A DNA stretch of 15,168 nt from Bacteroidales bacterium (lineage in GTDB: Bacteria; Bacteroidota; Bacteroidia; Bacteroidales; Dysgonomonadaceae), in the NCBI GenBank assembly GCA_012518155.1, contig JAAYTC010000156.1:1-15168 (forward strand), written 5' to 3'. Below, in pieces: positions 1-7,348 of the stretch; within the stretch, counting starts at the first letter, position 1; every line of letters starts with the position of its first letter. Under the pieces are notes generated by a model that did no database searches, was not told the DNA's origin, and saw only the letters and a list, made by a program, of their open reading frames with translations. A program made the translations under genes and the position numbers.

Positions 1-33
1 ATGTTGAACGAGCTGTTTCGTGAAGATCATTAA
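1..33 (+). CDS. C-terminal end of an upstream gene (partial)
   Basis: Frame 1 is open from the window edge for ten codons, ending LNELFREDH, and closes with TAA followed at once by TAG. The other two forward frames close within the first 30 bases, so this frame is the most likely tail of a gene that begins outside the window. The amphipathic Leu-rich ending resembles the C-termini of the ceramidase-fold proteins further along (for example a tail in LMEMFDKFN), so it may be another family member, but ten residues cannot establish that. It is 103 bases from the next gene on the same strand, compatible with one transcript. Confidence 0.4.
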   Translation: MLNELFREDH

Positions 34-136
34 TAGGTATGGTTTCACTGAAAGTCTATAAAACGGTATGCAAAGAAACACGAATAACAGAATAAACACC
101 ATAATGCCTAATTTATAAATTAAATCAATAAACTCG

Positions 137-1558
137 ATGGAAGGAAATTTGAAATTTTTCGCCAAGTCACTTTTGTTTGCTTCTCTTCTATTTGTCTGCT
201 GCCAGCAGCCACGAAACGAGAATAGTGTACACGACTTAATGGTGGGAGTTTCAGTGGTAGATATGACACCACCGATAGGATACCCGGTTCATAAAGTCAC
301 GAGTGATGGTGTGCTCGATCCCCTTGAAATAAAGGCGATGGTGTTTGAACAGGGAGAGCATGTCGGGGCATTGGTCATGGTAGATCTTTTTTATATGCCA
401 TTGGAACTTTCTGATTTAGTACGTACACTGGCTGCTGAAAAAACGGGAATTCCTGTTCCTAATATCTGTTTGGCTGCCACACATACCCATGCCGACCCAA
501 CTTGTTACGATGAGATTGAAGAATACACTTTAAAAATAAACGCCCATGAATTCATTGAAAAGGAGGAGTACGTGTACGTTGAACAGTTGGTGCAAAAAAT
601 AGTAACCTCCATTTTCGAGGCCCAAGCAAAGCTCAAGCCGGTAGTGTTAAAATCTGGCATGGTGCATGTCGATGGATTGTCGTTCAATAGGAGGCACCTT
701 ATGACGGATGGTACCGTGAGGATGAATGGGGGATTCCTAAACCCAGCTATTATCAGGACGGTCGGGCCTATAGACCCCGAACTGGGCATACTGCTGTTTG
801 AAGATAAACTGGATAAAAAAGCATTCGTGTCATTCACTACCTTTGCCATGCAATTGGCAACCATTGGAAGCACAACGAAATTCAGCAGTGATTTTCCTTA
901 TTTCTTAGAACAAGGGTTGCAGCAACATTTTGGGAGTGGTTTTTTATCCGTCTTTGGTGAAGGTCCCTCTGCCGATGTCAATCACTGGGACATCACCCAG
1001 CCTGGCCCCCAAATAGGGTATGAAGATGCTACCTCGAAGGTGGGTGAAAAACTGGCTGCTGCTTTTTTGCAAAATTTATCGGCACTAGAAAGAAATAACA
1101 ACGAGTCATTAATGATTGATAACAAAATAGTAGGGCTGCCACTACAATCTTACAGTAGCATGGATCTAGAGTGGGCCATCAACCATAAAGACTCAACGAT
1201 ATCGTCTCTGGTCACGGCACGAATAAACAAAATCCGGTCGCTGCATAAGCTACGAGAAAAATATGGAGATGTGATTCCCATGGAAATACAGGTGTTTGCC
1301 TTTAACGATGAGACCGCGATAGTAACCTTACCCGGTCAAATTTTCGTGGAGCTCGGATTAGAACTTAAAAGTAAATCCCCTTTTAAAAATACGCTTGTAC
1401 TTACTCTAGCAAACAGCCACGAGGAGACGATCCCTTTAAGAAAAGCTTTCCCGGAAGGTAGTTACGAAATCATTTATTCACTGATTGAGTCAGGAGGGGG
1501 TGAAATGTTAATTGAAGGGGCAGTATCATTATTAAACGAGGTAAAACAAAATATGTAG
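137..1558 (+). CDS. Neutral/alkaline ceramidase-fold protein with substituted metal ligands, putative exported or lipoprotein
   Basis: This 473-residue protein belongs by motif to the neutral/alkaline non-lysosomal ceramidase family (zinc amidases that hydrolyse N-acyl sphingosine). An N-terminal hydrophobic stretch (about residues 7-21) runs into Cys-Cys, so it is exported and possibly lipid-anchored, although Val before the Cys is an unusual lipobox. The N-terminal family motif (SVVDMTPP) and the HxH metal motif (H116, H118 in AATHTHADP) are present. By-eye alignment to the paralogues at 3987 and 7349 shows that the other metal ligands known from Pseudomonas ceramidase are changed: the second His is Q239, the Glu of the PGE motif is Q401 (LPGQIFVELGL), and the C-terminal Tyr is T431. 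The fold seems kept while the zinc site is dismantled, so it may be a binding protein or have different chemistry. It starts the run leading to the TIM-barrel gene 34 bases downstream. Family assignment is firm; catalytic activity is doubtful. Confidence 0.8.
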   Translation: MEGNLKFFAKSLLFASLLFVCCQQPRNENSVHDLMVGVSVVDMTPPIGYPVHKVTSDGVLDPLEIKAMVFEQGEHVGALVMVDLFYMPLELSDLVRTLAAEKTGIPVPNICLAATHTHADPTCYDEIEEYTLKINAHEFIEKEEYVYVEQLVQKIVTSIFEAQAKLKPVVLKSGMVHVDGLSFNRRHLMTDGTVRMNGGFLNPAIIRTVGPIDPELGILLFEDKLDKKAFVSFTTFAMQLATIGSTTKFSSDFPYFLEQGLQQHFGSGFLSVFGEGPSADVNHWDITQPGPQIGYEDATSKVGEKLAAAFLQNLSALERNNNESLMIDNKIVGLPLQSYSSMDLEWAINHKDSTISSLVTARINKIRSLHKLREKYGDVIPMEIQVFAFNDETAIVTLPGQIFVELGLELKSKSPFKNTLVLTLANSHEETIPLRKAFPEGSYEIIYSLIESGGGEMLIEGAVSLLNEVKQNM

Positions 1559-1592
1559 TAACTCTCAGGTTTTTTAAAGAAGCAATGATTAT

Positions 1593-2471
1593 ATGAAGGA
1601 CAATAATTTAATTTCACGTCGAGAATTTATTGGCGGCTTAGTATTAGCAACAACCATGGGGCCTCTCCTTGCTTCGTGTAGTAGGCCGAGCTGGAAGTTA
1701 GGCTGTTATACGCGCGCTTGGGGCAACCGTCATTACCTTATAGCCTTGGACGGAATGGTGGAAGCAGGCTACAAGTACGTGGGGCTTAGTACACATGATA
1801 ATGGAAGGGTAATCGACCGAGAGACACTCCCGGAAGTAGCTATTCAAGTAGGAGAAGAGATAAAAAAGCGAGGATTAAAGCTGGCAACACTTTCTGGAGG
1901 TGGCTTCGATTTAAAAGAATCAATTGATGGCGGAATCGTGCAGTTAAAACAACTGATCGATAATGCTGCATACTGTGGAGCACCCATCATTCAGATCAAC
2001 GATGTGCCTGATCCCGATCTTGCTGAAAAGTTTTATAAAGTAATTTCCGAGAGTTGCGACTACGCGGCGGAAAAAGGGGTGATGATTACTGTTAAACCGC
2101 ATGGATCTACAGGAGCCGTTTGTCGATCTTTTGTAGATAAAGTCGGGAATAAGAACTTCAAACTCTGGTATGATCCGGGGAATGTCTGTTTCTACACGGA
2201 GGGCAAGGTAAATCCGGTGGATGATGCAGATAAGCTTGATGGTGTTGTCGTGGGCATGGCCGTGAAAGATTTTCGTTTGCCGAAAAACGTGAGTATTACA
2301 CCGGGTACAGGCATGGTTGATTTCCCTAATCTCATAAAACGTTTGCGAAAAGGAGGATTTAAAAACGGTCCCCTTATCGTGGAGTGCTTGAACGATGGGG
2401 ATTTATCTTACGTGAATGAAGAAGCTAGAAAGACACGTGAATTTTTAGAGGAGATAACAAGCAATCTATAA
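1593..2471 (+). CDS. Sugar phosphate isomerase/epimerase-like TIM-barrel protein, Tat lipoprotein
   Basis: A 292-residue protein of the xylose isomerase-like TIM-barrel superfamily (AP endonuclease family 2 type). The N-terminus has a twin-arginine motif (SRREF, R9-R10), a hydrophobic segment and a lipobox LLAS before C29, predicting Tat export followed by lipid anchoring. The mature part opens with a first strand (KLGCYTRAWG) and carries family-like stretches near the barrel ends: VKPHG, KLWYDPGNVCFY and PLIVECLNDGD, which supply the His, Asp and Glu residues typical of metal-dependent isomerases or epimerases in this group. The substrate cannot be read from sequence. It lies 34 bases after the first ceramidase-fold gene and 16 bases before the GH109-like gene, so an operon is likely. 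In such clusters these proteins often act on keto-sugars made by oxidoreductase partners; that link is inference. Confidence 0.78.
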   Translation: MKDNNLISRREFIGGLVLATTMGPLLASCSRPSWKLGCYTRAWGNRHYLIALDGMVEAGYKYVGLSTHDNGRVIDRETLPEVAIQVGEEIKKRGLKLATLSGGGFDLKESIDGGIVQLKQLIDNAAYCGAPIIQINDVPDPDLAEKFYKVISESCDYAAEKGVMITVKPHGSTGAVCRSFVDKVGNKNFKLWYDPGNVCFYTEGKVNPVDDADKLDGVVVGMAVKDFRLPKNVSITPGTGMVDFPNLIKRLRKGGFKNGPLIVECLNDGDLSYVNEEARKTREFLEEITSNL

Positions 2472-2487
2472 ACTTACAAACTAAGAT

Positions 2488-3945
2488 ATGAAAACAAATC
2501 GCAGAAATTTTTTAAAGACTGTCGGAGTTACCGGCGGTATTGCAGTTACGGGTGGATTAACGGGATGTATCGAGGGGAAATCTAGTCCTGAGGCAAATAA
2601 GCCAATTATCTGGGATATTTCGAAAAATAAAAACAGACAAACATTCAATATGAGTGGTTACGCCGCTCCGAAAATTGATCTGCTTAGGATTGGTTATATT
2701 GGAATTGGAGGTAGAGGATTGGCAGCTGTAAAAAGAATGAGTCTTCTAGAAGGTGTAGAAATTAAAGCACTTAGCGATTTGCATATGGATCGTGTAAATG
2801 CAGCGCAAGAACATCTTAAGAAATTAGGTATGCCCGAGGCAAAGGGATACGCCGATGGGAGCCAGGACTTATGGAAGGAGTTGTGCTTGTTAGAAGATAT
2901 TGATCTTATTTACGTGGCAACCCCTAGAGATTTGCACCCTGAAATGTGTGTTTTTGCCATGGAAAACGGGAAGCATGTAGCTACTGAAATTCCCGCGGCT
3001 AGAACATTGGATGAATGCTGGCAACTGGTGGAGACATCCGAAAAGACAAAAAAACACTGCAGTATGATCGAAAATTGCGTGTATGATTTTTGGGAGTTGC
3101 TAATCCTTAATATGACGAGACAAGGTTTTTTTGGCGAAATTTCGCACGTGGATGCAGCGTATATTTCTAATCAGAAAGATATAAATCTCCGCAAAGATCT
3201 GGAATGGCGTACCAAGGAATTCATAAATCGGGATGGTAACCTGTACCCCACCCACGGGTTGGGACCCGCGTGCCAAATACTAAATATAAATCGAGGAGAT
3301 AGACTTGATTATATGGTTTCGATGTCGTCGAACGATTTCGTCATGGAAGAGGAAATCGAGAGGCGAGCACAAGAGGATGACTACTATAAACAATACATCG
3401 GACAGTGGAAGTTGGGAAATATGAATACTTCCGTTATAAAAACCGTGAACGGGAAAACAATTCAATTACAATATAACGTGAGTAATCCGCGCCCCGGTAC
3501 CCGCGTGTTTTGGGTGGTCGGTACCAAGGGAATTGCAAAAAAACAGCCATATCCCTCTCGAATTTCTCGGGGTGGAGCTTGGTTGAAAGAGGAGGAACTT
3601 AAAGCACTTGAGGAACAGTATTCACCACCCATCGTGAAAATTGTTGGTGAAATGGCTAAAAAGGTGGGTGGACACGGAGGGATGGACTTCCTGATGCAAT
3701 GGAGGTTGGTCGACTGCCTGAGAAATGGACTACCATTGGATATGGACGTGTATGATGCAGCAGCTTGGAGCTCAATTGTCCCTTTAAGTGAATGGTCTGT
3801 TGCCAATGGATCCAATCCGGTAAAAATACCTGATTTTACACGTGGTGCTTACAAAACGAACGCCCCGCTCGATATCGAAATGTCGCTAGGTGGAGGCAGT
3901 ACAACAATTAAAAAAACGATTAATTTCGATGATGATTATTTTTGA
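2488..3945 (+). CDS. GH109-type Gfo/Idh/MocA family protein, probable alpha-N-acetylgalactosaminidase-like, Tat lipoprotein
   Basis: A 485-residue protein with a Tat motif (NRRNFLK, R5-R6) and lipobox GLTG before C27. After a linker comes a Rossmann NAD-binding start, GYIGIGGRG at residues 69-77, then the stretch EIPAARTLDECWQLVETSEK and ENCVYDFWELLILNM, which are characteristic of GH109, and YPTHGLGP with Y253 and H256. GH109 enzymes are NAD-dependent glycosidases, founded on bacterial alpha-N-acetylgalactosaminidases, that work through a transient 3-keto sugar. Length and motif order agree with that family. A terminal GalNAc or related sugar on an extracytoplasmic glycan or glycolipid is therefore a reasonable substrate, though family members with other specificities exist. 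The gene sits between the TIM-barrel gene (16 bases upstream) and a ceramidase-fold gene (41 bases downstream), all in the same direction. Confidence 0.82.
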   Translation: MKTNRRNFLKTVGVTGGIAVTGGLTGCIEGKSSPEANKPIIWDISKNKNRQTFNMSGYAAPKIDLLRIGYIGIGGRGLAAVKRMSLLEGVEIKALSDLHMDRVNAAQEHLKKLGMPEAKGYADGSQDLWKELCLLEDIDLIYVATPRDLHPEMCVFAMENGKHVATEIPAARTLDECWQLVETSEKTKKHCSMIENCVYDFWELLILNMTRQGFFGEISHVDAAYISNQKDINLRKDLEWRTKEFINRDGNLYPTHGLGPACQILNINRGDRLDYMVSMSSNDFVMEEEIERRAQEDDYYKQYIGQWKLGNMNTSVIKTVNGKTIQLQYNVSNPRPGTRVFWVVGTKGIAKKQPYPSRISRGGAWLKEEELKALEEQYSPPIVKIVGEMAKKVGGHGGMDFLMQWRLVDCLRNGLPLDMDVYDAAAWSSIVPLSEWSVANGSNPVKIPDFTRGAYKTNAPLDIEMSLGGGSTTIKKTINFDDDYF

Positions 3946-3986
3946 AGTGAATACGATGCTATACATGAAAAATAAAGGTAAAAGTT

Positions 3987-5468
3987 ATGTACAACAAAAA
4001 AATATTTCAATTCGGTCCTGAATTTGTCATTTTAATAGTGTTATGCCTGTTCTTCGCGGTACCTATTCAAGCAATGACGAATCAAACGGTACCCGATAAA
4101 AACGAACAAAAAGTTTTTAAGGCGGGTGCAGCGAGAAGTAACATCACCCCACACCTTGGAGGTATTATAGTGGGTGGATGGGTCGGTACTGAAGCTGCAC
4201 ATATTCATGATGATCTTCACGTGCGTACGCTGGTTCTAGATGATGGTGCAAATAAGCTGGCCTTTGTGGTCGCGGATGTACTGGGCGTGCATCAAGACTT
4301 GGCCGATGCAGCCAAAAGGTTAATTTCAGGAAAAACAGGTATTCCTTTTTCCAATATCATTATTTCAGCCATCCACACGCACTCGGCAACCAGCGTGATG
4401 GGTGTCGGGAACACTCGACGGGATTGGAATGTGCATCTTTTCGATGATTACCAGCGTTTCGTAATCCAACGAATAGCTGATTGCGTGCAGGTAGCCGTGA
4501 ATAATCTGGAGCCGGCACGCATCGGATGGGGAGTTGTATCCGCGCCTGAACACGTGTTTGTTCGTCGCTGGAATCTTAAAGAACCGATTATAAACCCCTT
4601 CGGAGAATATGATAAAGTTCAAATGAATCCGGGCCATAATAATACCAATAAACTGACCCCTGCCGGAGTGCCCGACCCGGACGTCTCTTTTATCTCGGTA
4701 CAGTCTGCCGAGGGACGCCCCCTTGCCTTGTTCGCGAACTACTCTCTTCATTACGTGGGAGGAGTTCCGCGTAACGATATTTCGGCTGATTACTTTGCCG
4801 TTTTCTCAGATCATATTCAAGAGCTTTTAAATGCTGACAGGCAAGATCCGCCTTTCATTGGAATCATGTCTAACGGTACTTCCGGCGATGTTAATAACAT
4901 TAATTACGGCGGTACCCCGGAGAGAAATGAACCCTACGCGAAGATGCGATACGTGGGAAGAGATATCGCACAAAAGGTGTTCGAGGCAAATAAAACGATT
5001 AAGTATCATGATTGGGTGCCCCTGAGAGCGCGACTAAGTGAGGTTACATTAGAGGTGAGAAAACCGGATCAAAAGACGATAGAACGAGCAAAAACTATCC
5101 TCAGCAGACACGATTCAATAAAGCCCATGCACCCGCATGAAAGAAATTACGCGGAACGAACTTTCACGCAGTTAAGGCGGCCCGAAAAAATAAATATTCC
5201 ATTACACGTATTTGGAATTGGTGATCTGGGTGTGGCAAGTATTCCCTTTGAAGTTTTCGCGGAAACAGGATTGGAGATTAAAGAAAAAAGCCCCTTTGAT
5301 CAAACATTCGTGATCGGGATCTCCGGGGGGTATTACGGTTATCTTCCAACGCCAAAACAACACGAGTTAGGCGGGTACGAAACTTGGCTGGGGAGTAGCA
5401 GCGTGGAGATAGAAGCATCGGAAAAAATTGTAGCGGAATTGCTGACGTTGTTAAAACAGATAGAATGA
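3987..5468 (+). CDS. Neutral/alkaline ceramidase-fold amidase, exported
   Basis: A 493-residue protein of the neutral/alkaline non-lysosomal ceramidase family. It has an N-terminal hydrophobic signal segment (about residues 12-27) with a likely signal peptidase I site after the Ala in PIQA, so it should be periplasmic or secreted. The metal site looks complete: H130 and H132 in AIHTHS, H255 in FANYSLHYVGG, E422 in IPFEVFAETGL and Y452 in GYYGYLPT. The segment SNGTSGDVNN fits the nucleophile loop. The family hydrolyses the amide of ceramide, but many bacterial members in sugar-utilisation clusters have unknown substrates. It is about the length of the single N-terminal catalytic domain and lacks the C-terminal domain of long secreted ceramidases. 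ATG at 3987 follows an AAAGG-like stretch and gives the intact signal peptide. It is a close paralogue of the protein at 7349, including a 44-base identical block. Confidence 0.85.
   Translation: MYNKKIFQFGPEFVILIVLCLFFAVPIQAMTNQTVPDKNEQKVFKAGAARSNITPHLGGIIVGGWVGTEAAHIHDDLHVRTLVLDDGANKLAFVVADVLGVHQDLADAAKRLISGKTGIPFSNIIISAIHTHSATSVMGVGNTRRDWNVHLFDDYQRFVIQRIADCVQVAVNNLEPARIGWGVVSAPEHVFVRRWNLKEPIINPFGEYDKVQMNPGHNNTNKLTPAGVPDPDVSFISVQSAEGRPLALFANYSLHYVGGVPRNDISADYFAVFSDHIQELLNADRQDPPFIGIMSNGTSGDVNNINYGGTPERNEPYAKMRYVGRDIAQKVFEANKTIKYHDWVPLRARLSEVTLEVRKPDQKTIERAKTILSRHDSIKPMHPHERNYAERTFTQLRRPEKINIPLHVFGIGDLGVASIPFEVFAETGLEIKEKSPFDQTFVIGISGGYYGYLPTPKQHELGGYETWLGSSSVEIEASEKIVAELLTLLKQIE
5244..5287 (+). 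repeat. 44-base identical block, copy 1 (paralogue conversion tract or conserved core)
   Basis: These 44 bases inside the ceramidase-fold gene at 3987 are identical to 8534-8577 inside its paralogue. The block encodes PFEVFAETGLEIKEK, which holds the predicted Glu metal ligand. Flanking codons differ at synonymous and non-synonymous sites, so the perfect match stands out from the surrounding divergence. Confidence 0.8.
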
Positions 5469-5572
5469 TGAATTCCATATCTCCCCGGGAATACGCGGTG
5501 ATCAAAATGATTTAACCGACGTCACGCTGGCATCGGATTTTATTACGATTGACTGTTGTAATTATGCTGATT

Positions 5573-7254
5573 ATGAATAAAAAAGCACTGTTTTGTCTGT
5601 TCTGTGTTACTTGTTTGGCCTTTGATCTGTCGGGTCAATCCACGAGTTTTACCTTTTCAAACCAGGCCGAATCTTCCAGTTTGTCTCCTACCGCGGACAG
5701 CATCGCGGGGCATGTCGTGGCCTGGGGGGATATCGACGGGGACGGATGGGAAGACCTTTTTATTGGAGTTTTCTCTTACAAAGGGCGAACCAATATGCTC
5801 TTCCGCAATAAAAACGGGGCGTTTGAATTTGACGATCAAGAGGTGTTCCGTTTTCCAACGCGGTCGACAGGCATGGTCTTCGCGGATTTGGATAACGACG
5901 GGGACCTGGACCTTTATTTCGCGAGCATGCCCGTGGAAGAAGACAAGAAAAAGACGCTCCTGGATGGAGCGTCGGGCAACAGGCTCTTTCGCAATGACGG
6001 AAAGGGTGGGTTTACCGACATCTCCGAAGTAAGCGGGGCCTGCCCGGTTGACCTGGGAGGTCGCGGGGTCGCCGTTTTTGATTATGACGGGGACGGGCTC
6101 CCCGATATTCTTGCCGGCTCGGATCCGATGCCGGGATATAGCGGGTCACAAACGACCACGTCGAGGCTGTTTAAAAACCTTGGCAACCTCCGGTTTAAAG
6201 ATGTCACAAAAGAGGCGGGCATCCCGGAGAATGCTCCCGGGTACGGAGTTGTCCCCTGCGACTTTAATGACGACGGTTGGCCCGATTTTTTCCTTGCCGC
6301 CAGTGACGGGGGCAACCGGTTGTTTATCAACGATGGAAAAGGACGCTTTCACGAGAACGAGAAGTTGAATGAACTGTTTAAATGGCAATGGACCGGGGGT
6401 GACAATATGGTGTGCGGGGTGGCGATTGGCGATGTCAACAGGGACGGGCTGATGGATATCGTTCTAGGTTCCCATTTTCTGTCTCCTTGGTATTATCCCC
6501 AGCCTGTCAGGCTATTCTTAAACCGGGGGGAGATCAATGGCGGGTTGTCTTTCGAGGAGGTCACCTTGCAAGCGGGCCTTCCTCCCATTCATATTAAAAC
6601 GCCGCACGTGGAGATCCGGGATTTCGACAACGACGGCTGGCCCGACATATACGCCTCCGCGGTCAAATTCAGGGGCGATTCAATTTACCCGATCATATCC
6701 AAAAACTTGGGTGTGTCAGGGAAAGGAGTCCCTAAATTTGTGACGGATGCGAACGACGTCAATGATTTTCCCACGCTCGACGAAATAAATTTCGATAGAA
6801 CTCATAAACGAAGCGACTTTTTTTCAAAATCCAGGACGAAAAGAGGATTACCTATTTTGCCCCTGGTCCCACTTGTGATTACAATAACGACGGGCTCATG
6901 GACATATTCCTGGCTAGCTGGTGGCCTGAGTTTCCTTCGATGCTTCTTCGTAATGAAACGGTGAACCCGAACAACTGGCTAAAAGTCAGGGTTCAAAACG
7001 TCAAAGGCGTCAACCGGATGGGATTGGGAAGCAAGGTGAGGATCTACAAGGAGGGACAACTGGGTGAAGCGGAGGGCCTGATCGGGAGTAACGAGGTATG
7101 CGTTAGCAACGGTTATGCCTCCGGACAAACCGCGGTGGTTCATTTCGGGCTGGGGGAAAACTCCACTGTGGATGTTGAAGTGATCCTGCCCCATAACAAG
7201 GGCAAAATTGTAAGGAAGGGAATAAATGCAAACCAGTTAGTCACGATAAATTGA
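5573..7254 (+). pseudogene. FG-GAP/VCBS repeat protein with C-terminal ASPIC/UnbV domain (CRTAC1-like), frameshifted
   Basis: Read through one -1 shift, this gives about 560 residues. A signal peptide (MNKKALFCLFCVTCLAF) precedes seven FG-GAP-like calcium-loop repeats, for example GDIDGDGWEDLF, ADLDNDGDLDLYF, FDYDGDGLPDI, CDFNDDGWPDF, GDVNRDGLMDI, RDFDNDGWPDI and CDYNNDGLMDIF. These form a predicted beta-propeller. A C-terminal ASPIC/UnbV-type domain follows (NNWLKVRVQN, then MGLGSKVRIY and VHFGLGE). Frame 2 carries the first six repeats and is open to 6964, but after the T7 run at 6818-6824 it becomes nonsense. Frame 1 then supplies the seventh repeat and the ASPIC domain to the stop at 7252-7254. 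ATG 5573 is preferred over a TTG at 5549 because it begins the signal peptide directly. By eye the gene is richer in G+C than its neighbours. It separates two close ceramidase-fold paralogues, which suggests insertion. Role: extracytoplasmic binding, function unknown. A sequencing error or functional slippage is not excluded. Confidence 0.75.
6818..6824 (+). other. Frameshift site in a run of seven T
   Basis: Codons GAC TTT TTT before this point are in the upstream frame, and TTC AAA ATC CAG after it are in the downstream frame. One more T would join them into an uninterrupted DFFFKIQDEK reading that continues into the seventh FG-GAP repeat. The change is therefore one base in a homopolymer: a mutation, a sequencing error, or a site of ribosomal or transcriptional slippage. 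It is not a canonical X XXY YYZ tandem slippery heptamer in the upstream frame, because the base before the two TTT codons is C. Confidence 0.75.
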
Positions 7255-7348
7255 TGCGAGACACCGTGAAAATGGTGAGAAAATGCTGGATAGACATGAG
7301 GAAAAGTATATTATATGACGAAAGTGAATTACAAAGAACCGTTCAATC

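Noticed and set aside
505..873. Reverse-strand open frame of 122 codons within the first ceramidase-fold gene
   Set aside because: It lies wholly antisense to a well-supported gene, has no recognisable domain and shows the Ser/Thr/Asn-rich composition of a shadow frame.
4365..4751. Reverse-strand open frame of 128 codons
   Set aside because: It is antisense to conserved motifs of the ceramidase-fold gene at 3987, and no family features are seen.
5604..6368. Alternative plus-strand frames of 142 and 106 codons inside the FG-GAP gene
   Set aside because: They are the other frame of GC-rich repeat codons; the FG-GAP motifs are only in the main frame.
6898..7254. Independent small gene starting at ATG 6898
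   Set aside because: The ATG falls inside the seventh FG-GAP repeat (NNDGLMDIF), so this is the displaced 3' part of the frameshifted gene and not a separate start.
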